Source: Pedobacter nototheniae (lineage in GTDB: Bacteria > Bacteroidota > Bacteroidia > Sphingobacteriales > Sphingobacteriaceae). From it: a stretch of 64,000 nt of DNA. Location: the NCBI RefSeq assembly GCF_004335085.1, contig NZ_RQRS01000016.1:1-64000 (forward strand). Direction: 5' to 3'. The notes under the pieces are model-generated. The model was not told where the DNA came from, searched no databases, and saw only the letters and a program-made list of their open reading frames with translations. Numbering within the stretch: the stretch's first letter is position 1; each line of letters begins with the position of its first letter. The translations under genes were made by a program, and so were the position numbers. Shown piece by piece: positions 9,416 to 18,198 of the stretch.

Positions 9416-9538
9416 GTTATAAATTTTTTAAAATGGAAAATGGAATAGCCAAAAACGCTGTGTAAAACAAAACGTTTAAAGTATTACATTAATAAATAAT
9501 GGAAAACAAATAATAATTATTTGCTAAAACAGGAAAAA

Positions 9539-9871
9539 TTAAGCCAATGGGGGACCTCGTAAAGTTGTTCTCTTTAATTCGGTATAAAAACTCTTTAAAA
9601 CAGGTTCTGTTTGACTGAATAATTTAGCCGAAAGAAATATTTTATATAAATGATGTGTTTGAACATAGTTTTTTTCAAAGCCTGCATTACAAATTAAGCA
9701 ATTTTCGGCATGTGCCTGTACATGCGTTAAGTGTTTGCAATTAATTTCTTTTGGCGCAACTGGAACCGTATCATGATGATGTATAAGGCTCCATGGGGTT
9801 AAAGCAATAGCAAAAACAAACAGCATAATTGCTGATAAGTAATTTTTAATATTTTGTTTTTGCTTTTTCAA
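9539..9871 (-). CDS. Small His/Cys-rich membrane-anchored protein
   Basis: 110 residues: a short basic N-terminus, one hydrophobic segment (about 11-29), then an extracytoplasmic region beginning with HHHD (31-34). It contains Cys45, His47, His50, His54, Cys58, Cys61 and His73-His74. The C-terminus ends RGPPLA; I recall RGPP-type ends in other small Bacteroidota proteins encoded next to metal receptors. It lies 123 bp upstream of the TonB receptor on the same strand and is divergent from hutU. A periplasmic metal-binding or metal-sensing role is inferred from composition and context only. Confidence 0.65.
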   Translation of the reverse strand: MKKQKQNIKNYLSAIMLFVFAIALTPWSLIHHHDTVPVAPKEINCKHLTHVQAHAENCLICNAGFEKNYVQTHHLYKIFLSAKLFSQTEPVLKSFYTELKRTTLRGPPLA

Positions 9872-9904
9872 TGAGCCAAAAGTAGTAAATAGTATGCAAA
9901 TATA

Positions 9905-9912
9905 TATCTTTG
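9905..9912 (+). promoter_or_regulatory. Candidate -7 element for hutU
   Basis: TATCTTTG fits TAnnTTTG, 27 bp before the hutU ATG at 9940. It overlaps the TTG at 9910 that opens the longest hutU frame, which argues against that TTG as a start. Confidence 0.45.
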
Positions 9913-9939
9913 AAGCGTAACATTGCTTTTATAGTGAAT

Positions 9940-11610
9940 ATGACTACAATTCTAACCAACGGTTTAAATTTAAGCCAAAAACAAACACCAACTGGGCCAG
10001 CATTAAATTGCAAGGGCTGGATTCAAGAAGCCGCATTACGCATGCTTTTAAATAATCTAGATCCTGATGTTGCCGAAAGACCCGAAGATTTAATCGTTTA
10101 CGGTGGTCGCGGTAAAGCAGCCAGAAACAAAGAATCGCTAAGTTTAATTATAAAAGCACTTAAGGAACTGGAAGATGATGAAACACTTTTAGTTCAGTCA
10201 GGCAAACCTGTAGCCGTATTGCCTACACATAAGGATGCGCCAAGGGTTTTAATTTCCAATTCACAACTGGTTCCAAAATGGGCTACTCAAAAACATTTTG
10301 ATGAGCTGGAAGATAAAGGCTTGATGATGTATGGCCAAATGACTGCAGGTTCATGGATTTACATTGGCTCACAAGGTATTGTGCAAGGTACTTATGAAAC
10401 TTATGCGGCGCTTGCTAAAAAGCATTTTGATGGCAGCTTGAAAGGTAAGTTGAATGTTACAGCTGGTTTAGGCGGTATGGGTGGAGCGCAACCTTTAGCC
10501 ATAACGATGAATGAAGGAGTGTGTTTGGCAGCCGATGTTGAAGAATGGCGCATACGTAAACGTTTAGAAACCCGTTATATTGATGAAATTATTTTTGATG
10601 TGGATGAGGCAATTGATAAAGCCTTAACTTATAAAAACGATCAAAAAGCCATTTCTATTGGGGTAGTTTGTAATGCAGTAGTATTATTGCAACGGTTAAT
10701 TGATCGTGGCATTACCCCAGATACTTTAACCGACCAAACTTCAGCACACGATCCTTTGATTGGCTATTTCCCTGAGGGTTTAAGCGTTGATGATGCTGCG
10801 ACTTTACGTAAGGATAATCCTGATGAATATGTGAGGCAATCTTACGCAACTATGGCGAAGCATGTAAAACAAATGCTAGAGCTTCAAAAACGTGGAGCAA
10901 TTACCTTTGATTATGGAAATAACCTGCGTGGAAGAGCCTTAGAAGCTGGTGTAGAAAATGCATTTGATTTCCCTGGTTTTGTGCCAGCATATATTCGTCC
11001 TTTATTTTGCGAAGGAAAAGGCCCTTTCAGATGGGCAGCTTTAAGTGGCGATCCACAAGATATATATGAAACAGATAAACTTATTTTAGAACTTTTCCCT
11101 GAAAACGAAAGTTTGCACCGATGGATTAAAATGGCACAAGAGCGTATTGCTTTTCAGGGTTTACCTGCCAGAATTTGTTGGTTAGGACAAGGCGAAAGAG
11201 AAAAGGCTGGCCTTGCATTTAATAAATTAGTTGCCGAAGGCAAAGTAAAAGCACCAATTGTAATTGGTCGCGATCATCTGGATACCGGTTCGGTAGCATC
11301 CCCTAACCGGGAAACTGAAGCCATGCTTGATGGATCAGATGCTGTTGCAGATTGGCCGGTTTTAAATGCATTAATTAATACAGCAGGTGGTGCCAGTTGG
11401 GTATCGCTACATCATGGCGGCGGTGTTGGCATTGGTTATTCTATTCATGCAGGAATGGTTATCGTGGCTGATGGAACAGATGAAGCTGCGGCTCGCCTGA
11501 AAAGAGTTTTGCACAATGATCCTGCGATGGGCGTAATTCGTCATGCAGATGCTGGTTACGATATTGCAAAAGATACTGCCCGTAAGTTTAGATTAGGATT
11601 AAAACCATAA
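9940..11610 (+). CDS. hutU: Urocanate hydratase
   Basis: About 556 residues, the usual length for urocanase, which hydrates urocanate to imidazolonepropionate with tightly bound NAD+. Characteristic segments are present: the N-terminal [13 protein letters not shown], the Gly-rich [17 protein letters not shown]-binding stretch and the C-terminal [17 protein letters not shown]. The ATG at 9940 was chosen over an upstream TTG because the TTG lies inside a -7-like box. It works after HutH in histidine catabolism. The TlpA gene starts only 3 bp after its stop codon. Confidence 0.95.
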   Translation: MTTILTNGLNLSQKQTPTGPALNCKGWIQEAALRMLLNNLDPDVAERPEDLIVYGGRGKAARNKESLSLIIKALKELEDDETLLVQSGKPVAVLPTHKDAPRVLISNSQLVPKWATQKHFDELEDKGLMMYGQMTAGSWIYIGSQGIVQGTYETYAALAKKHFDGSLKGKLNVTAGLGGMGGAQPLAITMNEGVCLAADVEEWRIRKRLETRYIDEIIFDVDEAIDKALTYKNDQKAISIGVVCNAVVLLQRLIDRGITPDTLTDQTSAHDPLIGYFPEGLSVDDAATLRKDNPDEYVRQSYATMAKHVKQMLELQKRGAITFDYGNNLRGRALEAGVENAFDFPGFVPAYIRPLFCEGKGPFRWAALSGDPQDIYETDKLILELFPENESLHRWIKMAQERIAFQGLPARICWLGQGEREKAGLAFNKLVAEGKVKAPIVIGRDHLDTGSVASPNRETEAMLDGSDAVADWPVLNALINTAGGASWVSLHHGGGVGIGYSIHAGMVIVADGTDEAAARLKRVLHNDPAMGVIRHADAGYDIAKDTARKFRLGLKP

Positions 11611-11613
11611 TAA

Positions 11614-12183
11614 ATGAAATTGATTAAAAAACACATCTTTAACGTCTTATTCATTGTTCTGCTTCTGGTAATTGTGTTCGTGCCCGATGCAAAATCGATG
11701 CTCATCCAAGGATTAATAAAGGTGGGCTTTTATACACCTAAAATAGAAGAAACCAGTGCCAGTGTAAGCAATTTAAATGGTATTCAGTTTAAGAATCTTA
11801 AAGGCGAAGTGGTAGATTTAGGCGATTTGAAAGGAAAAGTAATATTCCTGAATTTCTGGGCAACCTGGTGCCCACCGTGCAGAGCTGAAATGCCGTCGAT
11901 AAGTAAACTTTATAATCAATTTAAAGACGATAAAAATATTGTTTTCATATTTGCCGACGCAGATGGAAATCTATCAAAATCATCCCAGTTTATGCTCGAT
12001 AGGAAATTCGAAATGCCAGTTTATAAAATTGAAAGCGATATACCTAAGGCAATTTTCGAAAGTGCTTTGCCTACTACAGTTATATTTGATAAGCAAGGTC
12101 GTTTGTCTTTCAGGAACGAGGGGATTGCAGATTATTCAAATAAGAAATTTGTAGATTTTCTCAATAAACTGAAAAATATGTAG
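11614..12183 (+). CDS. TlpA-like thioredoxin-fold oxidoreductase
   Basis: 189 residues: one N-terminal membrane anchor (about 7-24) and a periplasmic thioredoxin fold with the active-site motif WCPPC in FWATWCPPCRAEMP. The cis-Pro segment ALPTTVIFDKQG follows near residue 150. Proteins of this type reduce periplasmic disulfides, for example in cytochrome maturation. It starts 3 bp after hutU, so it is likely read from the hutU promoter, although no functional link to histidine catabolism is evident. Confidence 0.88.
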   Translation: MKLIKKHIFNVLFIVLLLVIVFVPDAKSMLIQGLIKVGFYTPKIEETSASVSNLNGIQFKNLKGEVVDLGDLKGKVIFLNFWATWCPPCRAEMPSISKLYNQFKDDKNIVFIFADADGNLSKSSQFMLDRKFEMPVYKIESDIPKAIFESALPTTVIFDKQGRLSFRNEGIADYSNKKFVDFLNKLKNM

Positions 12184-12344
12184 CTAGATTATTGTTTCTA
12201 CAATATTTTGGCCTCAATAGGCTTTCCTTTAATCTACTCTGTTCCTAATTGATAGGCAGGAACTACCTTGCAATAATTGCTTGTTTTTAAAATATTCATC
12301 AAATTAAAAGTACAATTTGATTTTTGGATGATATTTTAATTTTT

Positions 12345-12370
12345 AATATATGTAGTTAACTACATATATT
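12345..12370. promoter_or_regulatory. 26-bp perfect palindrome, candidate MarR operator
   Basis: A perfect 26-bp palindrome centred on TAGTTAACTA. It overlaps the -7-like box TATATTTG (12365-12372) of the GNAT-MarR operon and lies 20 bp before its first start codon. MarR-family proteins typically bind AT-rich palindromes of about this size in their own promoters, so autorepression is the natural reading. Confidence 0.7.
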
Positions 12371-12389
12371 TGCTTTATAATATTTAGTC

Positions 12390-12896
12390 ATGCAAAAGGA
12401 ATTTAAAATAGAACGTTTGGATAATCAATTTTGTGAAGAGATTATCGGGTTAATTTTACCCATTCAACAAATAGAATTTAAGGTAGATATAGATTTAAGT
12501 GCTCAACCAGATCTTTTGGATATTGAAAGCAACTATGATGGTACTGGTGGCGCTTTTTGGGGTGCAAAAATAGATGGAGAGCTTGTTGGTACCATTGCTT
12601 TAATTGCCATACCTGAATATAAAACGGGTGTAATTCGTAAGATGTTTGTTAAAAAAGATTTTAGAGGTAAAGAACTTGGTATTGCACAAAAACTCTTCAC
12701 TACACTGATAGATTATTGCCATAGAAATGATTTTAATGAGATATATTTGGGTACAAAAGATGTATTGCAAGCTGCCTGTCGTTTTTATGAGCGTAATGGA
12801 TTTGTGAAAATTCCAATGGAAAGTTTGCCGGTTTATTTCCCAAGAATGGAAGTAGACAACGTATTTTATAAACTCAGTTTAAACACGGTTCAATAA
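12390..12896 (+). CDS. GNAT family N-acetyltransferase
   Basis: 168 residues with the GNAT fold. The beta4 segment GVIRKMFVKKDFRGKELGIAQKLF carries the acetyl-CoA-binding R/Q-x-x-G-x-G/A-like loop, and AACRFYERNGFVKIP is the usual C-terminal signature. The acceptor substrate is unknown. The stop overlaps the start of the MarR gene by one base (TAATG), so the two are translationally coupled. Transcription probably starts in the palindrome-containing promoter just upstream, so expression likely responds to the MarR ligand. Confidence 0.88.
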   Translation: MQKEFKIERLDNQFCEEIIGLILPIQQIEFKVDIDLSAQPDLLDIESNYDGTGGAFWGAKIDGELVGTIALIAIPEYKTGVIRKMFVKKDFRGKELGIAQKLFTTLIDYCHRNDFNEIYLGTKDVLQAACRFYERNGFVKIPMESLPVYFPRMEVDNVFYKLSLNTVQ

Positions 12897-13399
12897 TGGA
12901 ACAAAACGTAATTGATGCTTCTGGATTACTTGCAATTTCTACGCGATTACAGCGTTTAAGCGATCAAATTCGTAAAGATGGTGCATTAATTTACAAAGCC
13001 TTTGGTATTGATTTTCAGCCCAAATGGTTTCCGGTATTGTATACATTGTATAAAAAAGCCGCTATGAGCGTAGTCTTACTTTCCGAAGAAATTGGCTATG
13101 CTCATCCCTCAACCATTAGTTTGCTGAAAGAATTGGAAAAAGAAAAACTTATCCGTTCCAGAAAAGATAAATTAGATACCCGAAAACGTTTGGTGGAGCT
13201 TACCGAAAAAGGTGCGGCATTACTATCAACAATGGAGCCTGTTTGGGAAGTAATTATAAAAGCTACAGCAGAAATTACCAATACACAAAACAACCTGATG
13301 AATGCCATTATTGAAGTAGAAAATGGTTTAAAGCAGAAAGGTTTCCTGGAAAGGGCGCAGGATTATTTTCCTGATGATGTGATAAAAACTGATGAATAA
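12896..13399 (+). CDS. MarR family transcriptional regulator
   Basis: 167 residues with a MarR-type winged helix: the recognition-helix region EEIGYAHPSTISLLKELEKEKLI is followed by the wing RSRKDKLDTRKRLVELTEKG, the DxRxxxxxLT hallmark. It forms an operon with the GNAT gene. A 26-bp palindrome overlapping the operon promoter is its likely operator. The effector is unknown. The C-terminal helix ends in a short acidic tail. Confidence 0.88.
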   Translation: MEQNVIDASGLLAISTRLQRLSDQIRKDGALIYKAFGIDFQPKWFPVLYTLYKKAAMSVVLLSEEIGYAHPSTISLLKELEKEKLIRSRKDKLDTRKRLVELTEKGAALLSTMEPVWEVIIKATAEITNTQNNLMNAIIEVENGLKQKGFLERAQDYFPDDVIKTDE

Positions 13400-13426
13400 A
13401 AACCTTTAAACGCCATGGCTTTTTAC

Positions 13427-13434
13427 TACTTTTG
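13427..13434 (+). promoter_or_regulatory. -7 element very close to the start codon (13440)
   Basis: TACTTTTG matches TAnnTTTG and ends only 5 bp before the ATG of the nucleoid-associated protein gene. If transcription starts about 5-7 bp downstream of the box, the mRNA would be leaderless or nearly so. Confidence 0.5.
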
Positions 13435-13439
13435 TCGCC

Positions 13440-14498
13440 ATGATTTCATTCTTCGAAGCTTCGCTGAAACAACTTTCCATTCACCATACCGGTAATAAAT
13501 TATTGGATGAATATTACAGACTTTCTGATAAACCGCTAAATATTAGCGATGAGGTTTTGAGTAATTTGTTGATGCAGTATTTCTTAAAACCCTTCGAAAA
13601 GGTGAATGAAGTTTATCGCTTTTATCATCCAAATGATAATTTGCAGCTTAATGAAGTGTATCATTTCGTAAATGAAATTTTTGAGAATAATGAACTTTTC
13701 CACGAAAATTCTCAGCAACTGGCTAAGCATTTACATGATGTAGCCAACCACCCAAAAATTAAATCAGGCGAATTTTATGTCGCATTTTTTCATAATGTTC
13801 AAATTGAAGGAGAGCAACTTGATGTAGTTGGTATTTTCAAATCTGAAACAAAAGATACTTATTTAAAGGTATATCCTGAAGATGATGGTTTTGGGATGAG
13901 TTTTGAGCAAGAAGCGATCAGCATTAATAAACTGGATAAAGGGTGTTTAATTTTTAATGCAGATCAAACTGAGGGCTATAAAGTTGTGGTTCTGGATCAA
14001 ACCAATAGAAGTACCGAAAGTGCGGTGTATTGGAAAGATGAATTTTTAAAATTGAAGATTCGTAACGATAGTTATAACCAAACCAATAATGTGCTTGGAG
14101 TTTACAAAAACTTCGTTACGCAAAAATTGGATGATGATTACGAAATCAGCAAAGCAGATAAAATTGATCTTTTAAACCGCTCAATGAAATATTTTAAGGA
14201 AAAGGAAACCTTTGATATAGAAGAATTCGGTAACGAAGTAATTGGCAATGCTGAAGGGATTGAATCTTTTAAAAACTATAAGAAAAATTACGAAGAGGAA
14301 TACGAAAGTCCAATTGCCGATAATTTTGAAATAGCTGAATCTGCCGTAAAAAAACAAGCCCGTGCCTATAAAAGTGTTTTAAAGTTGGATAAGAACTTCC
14401 ATATTTATATTCATGGTAACAAAGAACTGATTGAAAAGGGCTATGATGATGATAAACTAATGAACTATTACAAAGTTTTCTTTAGAGAAGAGGAGTAA
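13440..14498 (+). CDS. Nucleoid-associated protein (NdpA/YejK-like)
   Basis: 352 residues, matching the family of 37-kDa nucleoid-associated proteins (E. coli YejK). Family-like segments include FYVAFFHNVQIEGEQLDVVGIFKSETKDTYL and the C-terminal NFHIYIHGNKELIEKGYDDD. The function in Bacteroidota is not defined. It stands alone with its own close promoter and runs convergently towards the DUF58 gene, with a long hairpin between them. Confidence 0.75.
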   Translation: MISFFEASLKQLSIHHTGNKLLDEYYRLSDKPLNISDEVLSNLLMQYFLKPFEKVNEVYRFYHPNDNLQLNEVYHFVNEIFENNELFHENSQQLAKHLHDVANHPKIKSGEFYVAFFHNVQIEGEQLDVVGIFKSETKDTYLKVYPEDDGFGMSFEQEAISINKLDKGCLIFNADQTEGYKVVVLDQTNRSTESAVYWKDEFLKLKIRNDSYNQTNNVLGVYKNFVTQKLDDDYEISKADKIDLLNRSMKYFKEKETFDIEEFGNEVIGNAEGIESFKNYKKNYEEEYESPIADNFEIAESAVKKQARAYKSVLKLDKNFHIYIHGNKELIEKGYDDDKLMNYYKVFFREEE

Positions 14499-14572
14499 AG
14501 AGTTTGGAGTTAGCAGTCCTGAGGTTTAGTCGCGATCAATATGCTCAACTCTAGATTCAAACCTAAGAGTAT

Positions 14573-14683
14573 CCTGTTTAAATTTTATACTCCGTCACTC
14601 TGAACTTGTTTCAGAGTCTTTTAGGATAGATTCTGAAACAAGTTCAGAATGACGATCATTTTTAGACAAAATTTAAAAACAGG
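14573..14683. repeat. Long imperfect inverted repeat (REP-like) between convergent genes
   Basis: The left arm (14573-14620) and right arm (14628-14683) pair over most of their length, from CCTGTTTAAATTTT / AAAATTTAAAAACAGG at the outside to CTGAAC(A/T)TGTTTCAGA-type pairing near a 7-nt loop. The inner core, built on TCTGAACTTGTTTCAGA, looks like dispersed intergenic REP-type repeats. Its position just after both stop codons also suits a bidirectional terminator. Confidence 0.75.
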
Positions 14684-14685
14684 CT

Positions 14686-16032
14686 CTAAATCTTTTGCTG
14701 TGCTTTTAATGCCAGATATTGATTAACCACATTTACGGTTAAATTTTGCGGAGGAGTTAATAGACTTATAATGCCATGTTTTGCTAACTCTTTTACCATC
14801 AGCTTTTTTTCATAGGCAAATTTCTCTGCTACGGTTTTAATGTAAATCCCTTCAACATCCTTTGCTGGTTCTTCGCTAAGCGATTTTAAAGTGGTGTTTT
14901 CAAAAAATACAACTAAAAGGAGATGGAATTTCGCTATCCTTTTTAAGAAAGGCATTTGCCTTCCTAATGAAGACATGCTCTCAAAATTGGTAAAGAAAAC
15001 CACCAAACTTCGCTGTTTAAGTGTTGCACGCACACTGATGTACAAGGCTTCCATATCCGTTTCCAAATAGCGGGTTTTTTCCTTGTAAAGCACTTCCATA
15101 ATTTTATTCAGTTGCGTTGGCCTACGGTCTGCAGGAACTATGCTTCCGGTTTTTTCTGCAATGGTAATTAAACCCGCCTTATCTTCTTTAACCAAGGCTA
15201 CGCTACTTAAAATTAAACTGGCATTAATGGCATAATCCAATAAGCTTAAACCATCAAAAGGCATTTTCATTGCTCTCGATTTATCAATAATGCAATAAAT
15301 ATGCTGTGCCTTTTCATCGGTGTAGGCATTAACCATTAATTCGCCTTTACGGGCTGTGGCTTTCCAGTTAACGGTTCTGTAATCATCTCCGGCTACATAA
15401 TTTTTAACCTGATCAAATTCCATACTATGCCCAATTCTTCTCATTTTTTTAATTCCGACATCTGTTAAACGATTAGAAATTGCTAAAAGTTCATATTGTC
15501 TGAGCTTTAAGAACGATGGATACACCGGCACAGTTTTATTTATTCCAATGTTAAACCTACGACTTAATAAAGCTAAAGGAGATTGAATATATAAGCGGGT
15601 TTGACCAAAATCATATTCACCACGTTTGGTAGGACGCAGGAAATAAGTTATAATTTTCTGCTCTTTGGAAGCTAGAGAAGTATTAAACCACAAATCTCGT
15701 TTTTGAAACTGAAATGGAATTTCATCAATAATGCCAATCTTAACCTGAAAAGGATAGAAGTTTTCAAGGTATATTTTTAGTTCATTATCATCGCCATTGC
15801 TTAATCGATCGGGTATTTCTCTGCGTAAAAACACACCTTTATTATTTCGGTATAATAAAATGAAATCAAGGAGAATTAATACAAGCAGGGCTCCAAAAAA
15901 GAAATAAGGTAAATCGCCTAAAAAGGAAACGAAAAAAGAAAATACAAACAGGCAAACGCACACACCAAGGGCGATAAATAACCGATTTCCGAGGAAAAGA
16001 TCTGTATAATATTTTCTTAAAAAGTTTCTCAT
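14686..16032 (-). CDS. DUF58 domain protein of the MoxR cluster
   Basis: 448 residues. Two adjacent N-terminal membrane helices (about 18-60) precede a beta-rich region, then the DUF58 core, MEFDQVKNYVAGDDYRTVNWKATARKGELMV, and a von Willebrand A-like fold beginning IYCIIDKSRAM. DUF58 proteins are partners of MoxR AAA+ ATPases. The gene lies 4 bp after moxR in a six-gene minus-strand operon and is the last gene of the cluster, followed by a REP-like hairpin. Confidence 0.9.
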   Translation of the reverse strand: MRNFLRKYYTDLFLGNRLFIALGVCVCLFVFSFFVSFLGDLPYFFFGALLVLILLDFILLYRNNKGVFLRREIPDRLSNGDDNELKIYLENFYPFQVKIGIIDEIPFQFQKRDLWFNTSLASKEQKIITYFLRPTKRGEYDFGQTRLYIQSPLALLSRRFNIGINKTVPVYPSFLKLRQYELLAISNRLTDVGIKKMRRIGHSMEFDQVKNYVAGDDYRTVNWKATARKGELMVNAYTDEKAQHIYCIIDKSRAMKMPFDGLSLLDYAINASLILSSVALVKEDKAGLITIAEKTGSIVPADRRPTQLNKIMEVLYKEKTRYLETDMEALYISVRATLKQRSLVVFFTNFESMSSLGRQMPFLKRIAKFHLLLVVFFENTTLKSLSEEPAKDVEGIYIKTVAEKFAYEKKLMVKELAKHGIISLLTPPQNLTVNVVNQYLALKAQQKI

Positions 16033-16036
16033 GTTT

Positions 16037-17014
16037 CTATCTCGGCACTTCTATTTTTTTAATAATCTGAGCAATAATATCCGCAGGAGTAAGACCTTCC
16101 ATTTCTTTTTCGGGACTTAACATAATACGATGTGCAAGTACTGGAGTGGCTACTTTTATAATATCCTCTGGTGTCACAAAATCACGGCCTGCCATTGCTG
16201 CAATAGCTTTTGCGCCATTAATCATTGCTAAAGATGCTCGTGGAGATGCGCCTAGATATAAAGATTTATTGTTGCGTGTTTCGTGGGTAATTTGTGCTGC
16301 ATAGGCTAATAGTTTAGGCTCTACAAACAATGCTTTAATGGTTGCCCGCAGTGATTTTACTTGCTCAACAGATAGAACGGGCTTAATTTCATTTAATTGA
16401 TCTTCCGTTTTGTGTTGATGCTGATTAGTTAAGATTTCTATTTCTTCTTCCAGTGAAGGATATTTTACTTCAATTTTAAAAAGAAAACGATCCAGTTGCG
16501 CTTCTGGTAAACGATAAGTTCCCTCCTGTTCTATCGGGTTTTGAGTTGCCAAAACCATAAAAGGTTCTTCCAAATGATAGGTATGCCCATCAACGGTAAT
16601 TTGGCGTTCTTCCATGGCTTCAAATAAGGCTGATTGAGTTTTGGCGGGAGCGCGGTTAATTTCATCAACCAAAATTATGTTACCAAATATTGGTCCTTGC
16701 CTAAATTGAAATTCAGCAGTTTTAGGGCTAAATACTGCGGTTCCTAATACATCAGATGGCATTAAATCCGGTGTAAACTGAATACGAGAAAATACCGCCG
16801 AAATACATTTGGCAACCAACTTTGCACTTAATGTTTTAGCAACTCCAGGTACACCTTCCAATAAAAGATGTCCATCGGCAAGCAAACCCGCAATTAAGAG
16901 GTCTATTGTATCTTTCTGCCCGACTATGATTTTGCCCAGCGCTTCTTTAATTTGTTGCACAGCCGCGTTTAACTGACTCAAATCTGTACGTTGGTTAAAC
17001 ATTTCCTGTTCCAT
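16037..17014 (-). CDS. MoxR family AAA+ ATPase
   Basis: 325 residues with Walker A GVPGVAKT (about residue 54), Walker B IILVDEINRAP, sensor 1 ATQNPIEQEGTY and the sensor 2 region GASPRASLAMINGAKA, all typical of MoxR ATPases. These act as chaperone-like motors on VWA-domain proteins. Neighbours are DUF58 downstream (4 bp) and DUF4350 upstream (2 bp), the standard gene order in Bacteroidota. The target complex here is not known. Confidence 0.95.
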   Translation of the reverse strand: MEQEMFNQRTDLSQLNAAVQQIKEALGKIIVGQKDTIDLLIAGLLADGHLLLEGVPGVAKTLSAKLVAKCISAVFSRIQFTPDLMPSDVLGTAVFSPKTAEFQFRQGPIFGNIILVDEINRAPAKTQSALFEAMEERQITVDGHTYHLEEPFMVLATQNPIEQEGTYRLPEAQLDRFLFKIEVKYPSLEEEIEILTNQHQHKTEDQLNEIKPVLSVEQVKSLRATIKALFVEPKLLAYAAQITHETRNNKSLYLGASPRASLAMINGAKAIAAMAGRDFVTPEDIIKVATPVLAHRIMLSPEKEMEGLTPADIIAQIIKKIEVPR

Positions 17015-17016
17015 AT

Positions 17017-18198
17017 TTATTGGTCTTGTTTATAAAATTGTTCAATTGCTTTATTCAAGTTAATTAAATGTTGATCGCTTACCATTTGCCCTCTTCCCAA
17101 ATGATAAATTTCAATAAAAAGGTTTTCTACAGTTTCTGGAGTTGCATCAGAAACGTGTATCAGTTTTTCTTTAAATTCCCGATTAAGATCTAATGTTTTT
17201 AGCCTGTATTTGTTTCTTATATATTCAAATAGAAACTTTACTTTTTTCTCTGCTATGTCACGGTTATTTCGCTGTTGGTAATAAACTCGACCAACTACTT
17301 TTACAAATTCTACCGATGTATTATTTAATCGGCTAATTACAGGAATAATTCTTTGCCTTCTTTTAATTTCAAAAAGAACAAATGCCAGTAAGCCAAACAT
17401 AGCGATATAATAAGCCCATTTTAGTGGTGGGTTATTAAAAATCACCCGTAATGGGGAAGTATCTTCTTCAAACGGCTTGGTAAAATGCTCATCCCAAACT
17501 ATTGTTTTAGCCTTTGGTAAATAAGACAATGCTTTTGAAGCGTAATCCAACCCATCGGGCTTTAACAAACTATAATTGGTGAGTAGCTGCGGATTTGGAA
17601 TAATAAATAACGATCCTTTTCCAAATTTATATTGTATAAAATTGGCTTCTTTATTATCTCGTTTTCCTAAAATAATCGCCTTTGCAGAATCAAGCTTTTG
17701 AAAAAATTGCTGACTAATTCCTTTATCAAAATAGTAGCCTTTACTTTTAATTAAGGAAGGATTGGTGAAATTAATAGAAATTTTATCCTTATTGCCTAGT
17801 GCAAAATCTGAGGAAATATCAAGCTTTAAGGTATCACTTAGTTTGCCATAAATTTCGAAGGAAGCGATGAAAATGTTATTGCCACTTTCCATATACTTTA
17901 CCATTTCTTGGTAATCAAGTTTGTCAATTTTAACGGAAGAGGCGATGATAAAGTAATTTGAAGTGCCTTCAATTTTATCCTTAAGCGTATTGTAAATAGG
18001 CTTTCGTGATTTTTTAACCTCTGCAGCAGGAAAAATATCGTTTATACGCTGGCGTAAAATATAGGTGCCAAAAGGAATTTTATCTTCTGTTAAATAAGTT
18101 GGTGTCCAGTTGGTAGGTTTTTGCTTAAAATATTGCACAAACAAGTATAAAACCAAAAGTACAGCACTAATAATTAAATATTTTCTCAATCCGCTCAT
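17017..18198 (-). CDS. DUF4350 domain membrane protein
   Basis: 393 residues: one N-terminal helix (about 7-24), a periplasmic alpha/beta domain resembling DUF4350 (TYILRQRINDIFPAAEV; GKGSLFIIPNPQLLTNYSLL) and a second membrane helix near 265-283, followed by a cytoplasmic helical tail. It overlaps the upstream DUF4129 gene by 4 bp. The family is regularly found beside MoxR and DUF58 genes; its biochemical role is unknown. Confidence 0.8.
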   Translation of the reverse strand: MSGLRKYLIISAVLLVLYLFVQYFKQKPTNWTPTYLTEDKIPFGTYILRQRINDIFPAAEVKKSRKPIYNTLKDKIEGTSNYFIIASSVKIDKLDYQEMVKYMESGNNIFIASFEIYGKLSDTLKLDISSDFALGNKDKISINFTNPSLIKSKGYYFDKGISQQFFQKLDSAKAIILGKRDNKEANFIQYKFGKGSLFIIPNPQLLTNYSLLKPDGLDYASKALSYLPKAKTIVWDEHFTKPFEEDTSPLRVIFNNPPLKWAYYIAMFGLLAFVLFEIKRRQRIIPVISRLNNTSVEFVKVVGRVYYQQRNNRDIAEKKVKFLFEYIRNKYRLKTLDLNREFKEKLIHVSDATPETVENLFIEIYHLGRGQMVSDQHLINLNKAIEQFYKQDQ

